Below are positions 6,329 to 12,453 of a DNA stretch of 12,453 bases, in pieces. Source of the DNA: Collinsella aerofaciens (GTDB lineage: Bacteria; Actinomycetota; Coriobacteriia; Coriobacteriales; Coriobacteriaceae); the NCBI RefSeq assembly GCF_028209885.1, contig NZ_JAQLEM010000044.1, forward strand, positions 1-12,453. Reading direction: 5' to 3'. Both the position numbers and the translations under genes were made by a program. Position 1 is the stretch's first letter, and each line of letters opens with the position of its first letter. The notes under the pieces are model-generated. The model had not been told where the DNA came from, searched no databases, and saw only the letters and a program-made list of their open reading frames with translations.

Positions 6329-6412
6329 TCTTATCACGACCCATCTCGACGTTGGCTTTTCAATACATGACATGCGCGCCGCGCTGTTGCACAACGGCAT
6401 CTAAGCGCCAAA

Positions 6413-6451
6413 GAGACGCCGCCCTTTGCACATAACAAAGGACAGCGTCTC
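6413..6451 (-). terminator. Terminator hairpin at the end of the fructoside operon
   Basis: GAGACGCCGCCCTTTG (6413-6428) and CAAAGGACAGCGTCTC (6436-6451) pair over 16 positions around the 7-nt loop CACATAA. The two imperfect positions are G-U wobbles in RNA from the minus strand but A-C mismatches in plus-strand RNA, which points to selection on the minus-strand transcript. The stem is followed by TTTGGCG, a short T-run. It lies 150 nt after the GH32 stop and before degV. Confidence 0.6.
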
Positions 6452-6603
6452 CCTGGAAAACTCCGTGCTTAACTGAGATTTTACACGGTTTATTAAGGAG
6501 TGTTACTTATTCCGCAAACGGTCGCTATACGCGATAAACGGTAGTTGGCCGCGGCAACTGCGACGCATTCCGCCCAACAAGTCCAATCGTGCTCCATGCA
6601 CGG
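6452..6603. other. Non-coding stretch after scrB-like gene with small repeats
   Basis: I see no gene here. A CGTGC-TCCAT-GCACG hairpin (6588-6602) follows the GH32 stop at once. AAACGGT occurs twice in direct orientation, 20 bp apart (6516-6522 and 6536-6542), bracketing the small palindrome TCGC-TATAC-GCGA (6522-6525 with 6531-6534, loop included up to 6530). CCGTG and CACGG near 6463-6490 form another weak stem. Confidence 0.4.
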
Positions 6604-8052
6604 TTAATGAGCGAGGCGGTAGAAATCCATCGACGCCGCACCCTCGGCGTGCAGCGCCATCGCCGGAACCGCCGACGAATAGGTACGGCTCGTAAGTGCC
6701 GCCTCACCGCCGTTGGCAAAAATCTCGACCATCGTAGTGTCCGAAAGCACGCGCAGGTCGCGAAGCTCGCCGAGCTCAATCGACCTCTGGTCGCGCCCAT
6801 AGCCTTCGTCACCCATGTCGAGGGTAAGCATCCCGTCCGCATAGCGCACAAAGACACCCTTGCGAATCTCGAGCTCAACCATCTTGGCGCCCTCACAGGA
6901 AACCACGAGATCAAACAGGCGGCCCGGCTCCTCAACGGTTTCACCGCCTGTCGTGCGAACGCAGTCGCCGCGCATCCTCTCAATCTCGTGCGCCGGCTGC
7001 TGGCAGAGCTTACCATCGCGCATGCTCAGCTCTCGCGGCACCGTCAACGCGCACTGCCACCCGCGCGCCACCGTCGGGTTTTCCGCCGTCGCATCGGGGC
7101 AACCCGACCATCCGATCATCAATCGCCGGCCTGCAGCATCCTCAAAGGACTGCGGAGCATAGAAATCAAAACCGGCATCGACCATCGGGGGCATGCCCTT
7201 CCCGACGATTTTAAAGCTCGGCGCCTCCCAATCGGCCTCGATGGGGAACCACACGCACTGATGCGGATTGCGGTAACGCCAACCATCGGCAGGCACACCC
7301 TGCGGACAGCAAACGAGAATAAGCTCGCCATCGAGCTCAAACAGATCGGGGCACTCCCACATAAAGCCAAACTTCTCGCCTAACTCAATGCGCGTCGCAT
7401 AGCTCCAGTTCTCAAGATTGCGCGAGGTATAGACAAGCACGCAGCCACGGTCGTCTTTCGTACGAGCGCCCAGAACCATGTAGTAGATACCGTCGTGTTC
7501 AAGGATCTTGGGGTCGCGCACGTGCGTACCGATATCGTCGGGGCAATCGACCGGCCCAGCAGCTATGCGCTTCTCGCCCAATTCGTCGGGATTCTCGGCA
7601 ACCATATGAATCTGGTTTTGCTCACGGCCCGTCAACACGTAGTCGTAATCATCACGGTCAAAATGCTTAACGTTGCCGGTATAGAAGTAGTGAATCTTGC
7701 CATCACGTACAAAGGCAGAACCAGAATACGCTCCACTCGAATCCAAATCGGAATCGGGGAACAGCACGGGACCGTGATTCTCGTACGTCACAAAATCCTT
7801 TGTCGTCAGATGGTTCCAAAGCACTGGACCGCCATGCGCAGCATCGAACGGATCGTATTGATGATAGATGTGATACGTATCACCAATCTGAACCAAACCA
7901 TTGGGGTCGTTGAGCCAGCCAAGCTCAGGCTCCACATGGAACAAAAGCCTATCGGGGTCGGACGCGATGCGAGCCACCGTCTCATCCTGTCCGGCACGCC
8001 ACTGCTCATAGTCCGCACGCATCACCTTGTTTTTTTGATTAAACATCGCCAT
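6604..8052 (-). CDS. scrB: GH32 beta-fructosidase, probable sucrose-6-phosphate hydrolase
   Basis: This 482-residue protein is a canonical family GH32 enzyme: a five-bladed beta-propeller (~35-335) followed by a beta-sandwich (~350-482). The nucleophile motif is WLNDPNG (46-52, D49), the transition-state stabiliser is in VRDPKI (D180), and the acid/base is in WECPDLF (E233). Other GH32 landmarks are YHQYDPF, SGSAF and FDFYAPQSF. It has no signal peptide, so it acts in the cytoplasm on sugar that the PTS has phosphorylated: sucrose-6-phosphate or a short beta-fructoside phosphate yields glucose-6-phosphate and fructose. It lies downstream of scrA on the same strand. The ATG at 8052 has GAGAAGG only 3 nt ahead; the ATG at 8046 has it at 9 nt and may be the real start, shortening the protein by two residues. 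No fructokinase gene is present. Confidence 0.93.
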   Translation of the reverse strand: MAMFNQKNKVMRADYEQWRAGQDETVARIASDPDRLLFHVEPELGWLNDPNGLVQIGDTYHIYHQYDPFDAAHGGPVLWNHLTTKDFVTYENHGPVLFPDSDLDSSGAYSGSAFVRDGKIHYFYTGNVKHFDRDDYDYVLTGREQNQIHMVAENPDELGEKRIAAGPVDCPDDIGTHVRDPKILEHDGIYYMVLGARTKDDRGCVLVYTSRNLENWSYATRIELGEKFGFMWECPDLFELDGELILVCCPQGVPADGWRYRNPHQCVWFPIEADWEAPSFKIVGKGMPPMVDAGFDFYAPQSFEDAAGRRLMIGWSGCPDATAENPTVARGWQCALTVPRELSMRDGKLCQQPAHEIERMRGDCVRTTGGETVEEPGRLFDLVVSCEGAKMVELEIRKGVFVRYADGMLTLDMGDEGYGRDQRSIELGELRDLRVLSDTTMVEIFANGGEAALTSRTYSSAVPAMALHAEGAASMDFYRLAH

Positions 8053-8072
8053 TGACCTTCTCGTCTATAGGA

Positions 8073-8106
8073 AAGGACGCTCGACTCACACGAGCCGAAC
8101 GCCCTT
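8073..8106 (-). terminator. Intercistronic hairpin between scrA and scrB, possible partial terminator
   Basis: On the minus strand AAGGGCGTTCG (8106-8096) pairs with CGAGCGTCCTT (8083-8073), an 11-bp stem with two G-U pairs, followed by TCC within a TTTCC run. The loop includes GCTCG, which can instead pair perfectly with the adjacent CGAGC (8079-8083 with 8091-8095), so two structures compete. It could reduce expression of scrB relative to scrA, or stabilise the upstream mRNA end. Confidence 0.5.
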
Positions 8107-8147
8107 CCCCAAATGGACTTATCCGCACATTACGCTGAACGGCTCAA

Positions 8148-9599
8148 CTAGAAGCTAACGTCGAAGCCAGCGCCAGCGCCCTCTTCATCGGTGGTCGGCA
8201 CGCCCTTTGCCTTGTTGTAGGCAAAGATCAAGACGATCGGCACGATGAAGGCGATGAGATTGCCAGCCACATACCACACGAGCGTCTCGGGCGTAACGAT
8301 GAGCAGGCCAAGCACGCCGGTCAGACCCTGACCGATGGCGCGCACCTCAAAGAGCTTCACGAAGGCACCGCCGCAGCCTGCACCGATGCAAGCGCAGATG
8401 AACGGGATGATCGAGTAGCGCATGTTTGCAGCAAAGATTGCGGGCTCGGAGATACCGACCAGCGTCGGGATAAAGGACGACATGCAGATGTTGCGCTCTT
8501 TGGAATGCTTCTTGTGAATGAGGTACATGCCGATGGCGCCGCCGCCCTGGGCGATGATGGAAACCGACCAGATTGCCTGGATGTAGTTGAAGCCAGTCGT
8601 GGCAACGAGGTTTGCCTCGATACCCTGGATGAACTGATGCGTACCGGTAACGACGAGCGGCTGCAGGAATGCGGCAAAGACAAAGGCACCGAAGACGCCC
8701 ATCCTGTTGTACAGGATATCGATTACACCGGCGAGGACGTCGCCGATCAGGTTGCCGAGCGGGCCGAACACGGTGAACAGGGCGACGTTAGCAAGAATCA
8801 GGGTAACGGTCGGGACAAAGACGAACGAGACGACCTCGGGGATGTACTTCTGGGCAATCTTTTCGACCTTGGCCATAAACCAGGCAGTCAGGATTGCAGG
8901 GAACACGCCGCCCTGGAAAGCAACCATGGGAATGGAGAGCGGACCAAAGTTCCAGTACTCAGCACCCGTCGGATCCATAACGAACGTGTTGCGGTTCATA
9001 AGGCCCGGGTGAACCATGACGATACCGACGAGGATGCCCAGAATCGGGTTACCGCCAAAACGCTTCACCGCGCTGTACATAACCAGGACAGGCAGGTAGT
9101 CAAACGTGGTGGCGATAATGGCAAAGAAGCTTGCGAGGTTCTTGAGGAACTCGCTGTGGTCGGCAAGGCTGCCCTCCATGCCAAAGAGGCCGTTGGCAAC
9201 GATCAGCGACTTAAGGCCGATGATGATAGCAGCGCCGACGAAAGCGGGAATGATGGGGATAAAGATATCCGAGAATACCTTGAGGACCGAGAAGAACTTG
9301 CCCTTCTTGTCCGCCTCGGCGCCCTTGACCTCGGAAGCGCTGATCTCCTTAACGCCCGTCAGAGCCATAAACTCATCGTAGACCTTGTTGACGGTACCGG
9401 TACCGAAGATGATCATGAGCTGGCCGCTGTTGTACAGCACGCCCTTGACGCCATCGATGTTCTCGAGCTCGGCCTTGTTGTACTTGCTCGTATCCTTGAG
9501 CACCAGACGCAGACGCGTAACGCAATGCGTGGCGCCCTCGATGTTCTCCAGACCGCCGACGTTATCGACGACTTGCTGAGACACTACTTTGTAGTCCAT
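8148..9599 (-). CDS. scrA: PTS EIIBC permease, sucrose family
   Basis: This integral membrane transporter imports a beta-fructoside, probably sucrose, and phosphorylates it. Residues 1-~85 are the EIIB domain, with phospho-cysteine C26 in GATHCVTRLRLVLKD. Residues ~108-460 are the EIIC domain, with many hydrophobic helices, the GTHQF loop (319-323) and GISEPAIFA (382-390), the glucose/sucrose superfamily substrate-site motif. At 483 residues it ends soon after the last helix with no EIIA domain, so an EIIA must be supplied in trans, which is usual for sucrose EIIBC. ATG 9599 is chosen over ATG 9611 because GGAGAGG lies just before it. It lies 45 nt after the divergent GH32 gene, with an operator-like palindrome in the gap. 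Trehalose or a fructo-oligosaccharide is an alternative substrate, but the two GH32 neighbours favour beta-fructosides. Confidence 0.92.
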   Translation of the reverse strand: MDYKVVSQQVVDNVGGLENIEGATHCVTRLRLVLKDTSKYNKAELENIDGVKGVLYNSGQLMIIFGTGTVNKVYDEFMALTGVKEISASEVKGAEADKKGKFFSVLKVFSDIFIPIIPAFVGAAIIIGLKSLIVANGLFGMEGSLADHSEFLKNLASFFAIIATTFDYLPVLVMYSAVKRFGGNPILGILVGIVMVHPGLMNRNTFVMDPTGAEYWNFGPLSIPMVAFQGGVFPAILTAWFMAKVEKIAQKYIPEVVSFVFVPTVTLILANVALFTVFGPLGNLIGDVLAGVIDILYNRMGVFGAFVFAAFLQPLVVTGTHQFIQGIEANLVATTGFNYIQAIWSVSIIAQGGGAIGMYLIHKKHSKERNICMSSFIPTLVGISEPAIFAANMRYSIIPFICACIGAGCGGAFVKLFEVRAIGQGLTGVLGLLIVTPETLVWYVAGNLIAFIVPIVLIFAYNKAKGVPTTDEEGAGAGFDVSF

Positions 9600-9622
9600 G
9601 TTCCTCTCCATTCCCTTACGAA

Positions 9623-9641
9623 ATCATAAAACGTTTTGATG
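9623..9641. promoter_or_regulatory. LacI-type palindrome before scrA
   Basis: AAAACGTTTT (9628-9637) is a perfect 10-bp palindrome with the central CG that LacI-family proteins recognise. It sits in the 45-nt gap between the divergent GH32 gene and scrA. It shares the CGTTT core with the sites upstream of the GH32 gene and the repressor gene but lacks the ATGTCA half. It could be an internal operator or a CcpA/cre-like site. Confidence 0.45.
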
Positions 9642-9644
9642 CCA

Positions 9645-11027
9645 TTACAGAGACGCGATCGTTGCATTTGCGCACTTGAGCGTACCGTCGGTGACCGTCA
9701 GCGCCACACCCTGGCCCTGCTTATTGCAGAAGCGCGCGTTAAGCGCAACATCATCGACAAAGATGGTCGCGATATCGTCGTCAACGACCAGGCGCACATG
9801 ATGAGTGCCCTCGCCCTTAAAGAACAACGGACGCTCGAGGCCCATGTTGTTGACCTGGAACCACGGATACTGGGGGGCCGCCGTAAACTCGAGCTTGCCC
9901 TCACGCAGGTTGGCGCGGAACTCATAGGCAAGACCGGACTCGGCGTCCTCGGCAAGCTTCACCGAGAAGCCGGCAGCGTCACCGGCGAGCTCGATGTCGG
10001 CATCGAGCATATAGGTGGAACCGGCATCCGCGGCGAGCACCTGCTCGACCTTGCCCGACTCGCAAGAGAGCTCAAAGGCCTCGACTGCCTTAGCCTCGCC
10101 AAAGGCGCCAAGCATGCTGTCAGGAAGCTTGGTGCCGAGCGTTCCGTCGGCACGCTGAACGATCTCGAGGGGCATAAAGGTGCCACCCCACAGGTAAGAG
10201 CTGGGGTCGCCGCCCTCGTCACGCGTAGGAACCCAACCAAAGAGAACGCGGCGCTCGCCGTCAAATGCGGTACGCGCGGCATAGTACGCGCGGCCATCGA
10301 AGGAATCGTCCGCAGGAGTGATCCAAGGACCGTTGATAGAGCGAGACATGCGGTAACGGGTCTTGTTGCCATCACTGTACTCGGAGAACACCAGATACCA
10401 CCAGTCGCCCATCTTAAAGAGATCAGGCATCTCGAACATGGTGTACAGGCCCGGATTCCACCAGTCGCCCTGGAACTCCCAGGTATCCAGGTCCTTGGAG
10501 GTGAACTTGACCAGACGACCGGTCATCAGACGCTTGTCCTCGCCCACACGCGTGCCGAGGATGAGCATGTACTCTTCGTTCTCCTCATCCCAAAGCACAA
10601 AGGGATCGCGCCAGTTGCGGTCATCGTAACCCTCCTGGGGCGGAAGCAGCGTCTCGGCGATGTTCTTCTCCCACTTGACGGCGTCGTCACTCGTTGCGTG
10701 AAGAAGAACCTGCTTCATCAAGCGTGCCTTGACCTTATCGCGATTGCAACCAGTGTAGAGCGCATGGTACTTGTCGCCCACCTTAAACACCGTGCCGGCA
10801 TAAACATACTGGTCGACTTCCTCGTCGCCGCCACGCTCAAGGCTCTCGCCAAAGTCTTTGTAATTGACGAAGTCCTTGGTTGTCGCGAGTGCCCAGCCAA
10901 ACGGCTCTCCGAAAGGTCCGGGGTTTCGCGTGTCACGCTGATGATAGAGATAGAACGTGCCGTCCTCGCCGTACGGCATGATGTCGCCCACCCAAATTCC
11001 CTCAGGCTGGTAATACACCTTGTGCAT
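9645..11027 (-). CDS. Divergent GH32 family glycoside hydrolase
   Basis: This 460-residue enzyme belongs to GH32 but to a branch in which the NDPNG signature is replaced. The N-terminal motif is GIWVGDIMPYG (10-20), with D15 in the nucleophile position; NWRDPFV gives the stabiliser D141, and MFEMPDLF the acid/base E199. FYLYHQRDTRNPGPFGEPFGW follows the first strand, and a beta-sandwich fills ~310-460. There is no signal peptide, so it is cytoplasmic. The position as first gene after the repressor promoter, before scrA, suggests that it acts on the imported phosphorylated sugar or on a fructo-oligosaccharide different from that used by the scrB-like enzyme; the exact substrate is unknown. The start at ATG 11027 has AAGGA 8 nt ahead. 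The longer frame to GTG 11045 has no ribosome-binding site. Confidence 0.88.
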   Translation of the reverse strand: MHKVYYQPEGIWVGDIMPYGEDGTFYLYHQRDTRNPGPFGEPFGWALATTKDFVNYKDFGESLERGGDEEVDQYVYAGTVFKVGDKYHALYTGCNRDKVKARLMKQVLLHATSDDAVKWEKNIAETLLPPQEGYDDRNWRDPFVLWDEENEEYMLILGTRVGEDKRLMTGRLVKFTSKDLDTWEFQGDWWNPGLYTMFEMPDLFKMGDWWYLVFSEYSDGNKTRYRMSRSINGPWITPADDSFDGRAYYAARTAFDGERRVLFGWVPTRDEGGDPSSYLWGGTFMPLEIVQRADGTLGTKLPDSMLGAFGEAKAVEAFELSCESGKVEQVLAADAGSTYMLDADIELAGDAAGFSVKLAEDAESGLAYEFRANLREGKLEFTAAPQYPWFQVNNMGLERPLFFKGEGTHHVRLVVDDDIATIFVDDVALNARFCNKQGQGVALTVTDGTLKCANATIASL

Positions 11028-11069
11028 CCGAGACTTCCTTCCCACGTGATACTAACTCGGTACAACTGC

Positions 11070-11098
11070 AAGATATGTCAATCGTTTTCATATGTCAA
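11070..11098 (-). promoter_or_regulatory. Promoter of the divergent GH32-scrA-scrB operon
   Basis: On the minus strand a perfect TTGACA (-35, 11093-11098) is followed after exactly 17 nt by TATCTT (-10, 11070-11075). The ATG at 11027 lies about 43 nt downstream of the -10. The -35 box is part of one operator copy and the spacer and -10 are part of the other. Confidence 0.7.
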
Positions 11099-11108
11099 AC
11101 GTTTTCAC
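11073..11108. promoter_or_regulatory. Tandem LacI-type operators over the GH32-scrA promoter
   Basis: ATATGTCAATCGTTTTCA (11073-11090) and ATATGTCAAACGTTTTCA (11090-11107) are direct repeats differing at one of 18 positions, with a 17-bp period. Each contains a central CG flanked by A/T runs, as in LacI-family operators. The same 17-bp pattern recurs just upstream of the LacI-type gene at 12241-12257, which makes the neighbouring repressor the likely ligand. Confidence 0.75.
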
Positions 11109-11138
11109 ACCAATACGTCTTTTCGCAGTTCCAGTCGT

Positions 11139-11170
11139 CGGCAAACGGTTGACATATGCCGGCGAACGGT
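11139..11170. promoter_or_regulatory. Inverted degenerate operator copy and 21-bp-spaced repeat
   Basis: Read on the minus strand, 11155-11139 is ATGTCAACCGTTTGCCG, an inverted copy of the operators 31 bp away. CGGCAAACGGT (11139-11149) is repeated as CGGCGAACGGT (11160-11170) with a 21-bp period, about two helical turns. This may be an auxiliary operator for looping. The stretch between the repressor stop and the promoter has no gene and no clear terminator. Confidence 0.45.
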
Positions 11171-11210
11171 CATCAGAGGCGTTTGAGGAATTCTTTTGGC
11201 ACGGGATGAA

Positions 11211-12221
11211 CTACGCGGTTTTGCCCTCAATGAGTTCAACGGGGAGCTTGGTATTCGATTCGGGCTTTTCACCGTTAACAAGAGCGATGATGGATTGCGC
11301 CGCGAGCTCTCCGATGCGATCGATATCTTGACGAACGGTTGTTAAGTCAGGCATAAACGTCATAGTGCGGCGGGCGCCATCCGCGCCCACGACCTTAATA
11401 TCGTCCGGAGCGCTCAAGCCGCGCTGCTTCATCACGTTAAGACAGATAGCCGCCATCGTGTCGTCTCCCGCAAAGATGCCGTCAATATCGGGGTTCTCAT
11501 CGAGGATCTTCGCAACGACCGCACTCTTTTCGTCATCGGACTTAACGAACTCGACCTCACGGACAAGCGCGGGCAAACCGGCCTGCTCCACAACATCGTG
11601 GTAGGCATCGGTACGCTTATTGGCAGGCATGCGCATGCGGCTATTGTTGCGCAGGCACAAGATGCGCGAACACCCGTCATCAATCAGGCGACGCGTGGCA
11701 AGTTCGCCGATGCCATAGCTGTCGCTCGCAATCTGAACAGAGGCCTCGCCAAGGTCGCAGTCGATACCAACCAGACTCAAGCCCATCTCGGCATACGCCT
11801 CGGCACCGATATTAAGCGAGTTGACGATGACGCCATCAACCATATTGCGTCGAAGCATGTCGATATAAGAGCGCTCAAGCTCGGGTCGATTGGCGCTATT
11901 GCACAGCAGCATCTTAAAACCGTTTTCGGCCAGGGTATGCTCAATGACTTGAACCACTTGGGCATGAAACGGACTGCTGACATAGGGGACGATCATACCG
12001 ATAAGATTCAGGCGACCGTTGAGCATGGCACGAGCGATATCGTTGGGCGTATAGTTGATGCGCTTCATCGCGGCATGGACCTTATCGCGGGTCTCTTGGC
12101 TAATATAGCCACGATTATTAAGCACACGAGATACCGTAGTAGGCGAAACCCCCGCCACCGCCGCAACTTCCTTGATGCCAGGCTTAGCCGAATCCTTAGA
12201 ACGAGCGCCCTCGCGAGCCAT
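11211..12221 (-). CDS. scrR: LacI-family transcriptional repressor of the fructoside locus
   Basis: This 336-residue protein has the LacI/GalR layout. The N-terminal helix-turn-helix is at about 16-35 (IKEVAAVAGVSPTTVSRVLN), followed by the hinge region INYTPNDIARAMLNG (55-69) and a periplasmic-binding-protein-like effector domain (~72-336) with IGMIVPYVSSPFHAQVVQVIE and the C-terminal GIFAGDDTMA and VRQDIDRIGELA stretches. The start at ATG 12221 has GGAGG 5 nt ahead; ATGs at 12236 and 12242 are in frame but lack such a site and fall beside the operator. Its position directly ahead of GH32-scrA-scrB and the shared operators make it the local regulator, probably released by sucrose, a fructoside phosphate or fructose. 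The ligand is an inference from neighbours, and the symbol is given by analogy. Confidence 0.9.
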   Translation of the reverse strand: MAREGARSKDSAKPGIKEVAAVAGVSPTTVSRVLNNRGYISQETRDKVHAAMKRINYTPNDIARAMLNGRLNLIGMIVPYVSSPFHAQVVQVIEHTLAENGFKMLLCNSANRPELERSYIDMLRRNMVDGVIVNSLNIGAEAYAEMGLSLVGIDCDLGEASVQIASDSYGIGELATRRLIDDGCSRILCLRNNSRMRMPANKRTDAYHDVVEQAGLPALVREVEFVKSDDEKSAVVAKILDENPDIDGIFAGDDTMAAICLNVMKQRGLSAPDDIKVVGADGARRTMTFMPDLTTVRQDIDRIGELAAQSIIALVNGEKPESNTKLPVELIEGKTA

Positions 12222-12240
12222 AGCACCCTCCCCCATCAAC

Positions 12241-12271
12241 ATGTCATACGTTTACATACGAACAAAGCATA
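12241..12271 (-). promoter_or_regulatory. Promoter -10 and autoregulatory operator of the LacI-type gene
   Basis: ATGTCATACGTTTACAT (12241-12257) matches each of the two tandem operators upstream of the GH32 gene at 14 of 17 positions and has ATGT...ACAT ends. On the minus strand TATGCT (12266-12271) is a plausible -10 placed so that the operator covers the start of transcription. I see no good -35. The arrangement suggests autorepression. Confidence 0.55.
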
Positions 12272-12391
12272 CCCCAACAACAGCGGGAAGACGGTAACAG
12301 CACAAGTAAGTAAACGACTCATCCAAATAATTAGGAGAGTTCCGCCTAAAGGGTGACTACACAGGACCCCCGCCGGGGCTGTTTGGGCTAT

Positions 12392-12443
12392 CTCCCAAAA
12401 AATTCCGCAGGACGCAAAGAGGCTCGCCGCACGAAGTGCGCAG
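12392..12443 (-). repeat. Right copy of the ~52-bp intergenic repeat element, inverted
   Basis: Read on the minus strand, this is the counterpart of 1-52: an identical 18-bp block (12443-12426), 12 variable nt, then a 22-bp block (12413-12392) with 18 matches. An additional shared word, CGGCGGGGGTCCTG, lies next to it at 12375-12362 and inside the left copy at 15-28. The remaining 12272-12361 stretch shows no gene. Confidence 0.7.
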
Positions 12444-12453
12444 CGAGCCTCTT
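12417..12453. terminator. Strong bidirectional terminator-like hairpin at the window edge
   Basis: AAGAGGCTCGC (12417-12427) and GCGAGCCTCTT (12443-12453) are perfect 11-bp arms, continued by CGCAC-GAA-GTGCG after a 2-nt bulge. The stem begins with A's and ends with T's, as a bidirectional intrinsic terminator would, but the sequence after it is outside the window. It overlaps the 52-bp repeat element. Confidence 0.55.

Noticed and set aside
8505..9629. 374-residue open frame on the plus strand, very rich in Asp, Glu, Lys and Arg
   Set aside because: It is the antisense of the EIIBC membrane gene; hydrophobic codons read in reverse give charged residues. There is no plausible ribosome-binding site or domain.
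9636..11186. 516-residue open frame on the plus strand
   Set aside because: It lies antisense to the divergent GH32 gene, shows no recognisable domain, and is explained by the codon bias of the real gene on the opposite strand.
11598..12356. 252-residue open frame on the plus strand
   Set aside because: It is antisense to the LacI-type gene and its promoter, with no family signature.

Overview
The window (about 12.5 kb, GC clearly above 50%) reads as a piece of chromosome from a host-associated, fermentative, high-GC Gram-positive bacterium. The gene set (pyruvate formate-lyase activase, a sucrose-type PTS EIIBC, two GH32 beta-fructosidases, DegV, EngB/YsxC) and the style of the proteins fit the Coriobacteriia, most likely a Collinsella. 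That assignment is an inference from gene content and remembered homologues, not from a search. Every gene I accept lies on the minus strand, so transcription runs from high to low coordinates. Open frames on the plus strand are antisense shadows.

In transcription order, the right-hand third (12.3 to 6.6 kb) is a beta-fructoside utilisation locus: a LacI-family repressor (scrR-like), a divergent GH32 enzyme, a sucrose-family PTS EIIBC permease (scrA-like) and a canonical GH32 hydrolase (scrB-like). The intergenic regions carry a family of 17-bp sites related to ATGTCAwwCGTTTwCAy. Two tandem copies sit exactly on the promoter of the divergent GH32 gene, one lies just after the -10 of the repressor gene, an inverted degenerate copy lies further upstream, and a related AAAACGTTTT palindrome precedes scrA. 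The proposed logic is import and phosphorylation by EIIBC, intracellular hydrolysis by the GH32 enzymes, and repression plus autorepression by the LacI protein.

The middle (6.4 to 1.6 kb) holds ordinary housekeeping genes: a DegV fatty-acid-binding protein, the pyruvate formate-lyase activating enzyme, a membrane-anchored serine hydrolase of beta-lactamase class A type, MTA/SAH nucleosidase, and the ribosome-assembly GTPase EngB. Several starts are moved inward here from the longest open frame because a good Shine-Dalgarno sequence sits before the internal codon.

The left end (1.6 to 0.2 kb) is a compact two-gene module that looks like a toxin-antitoxin system: a DUF3990 ADP-ribosyltransferase-fold protein followed, with a 35-nt overlap, by a protein with an unassigned N-terminal region and a C-terminal XRE helix-turn-helix. 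Its promoter carries two 16-bp palindromes that are themselves arranged as a 20-bp inverted repeat. This is the most interesting system in the window.

The two ends of the window carry inverted copies of one roughly 52-bp intergenic element. A separate 45-bp REP-like inverted repeat lies after the pyruvate formate-lyase activase gene. I see no tRNA, rRNA, CRISPR array, transposase gene or intact insertion sequence.
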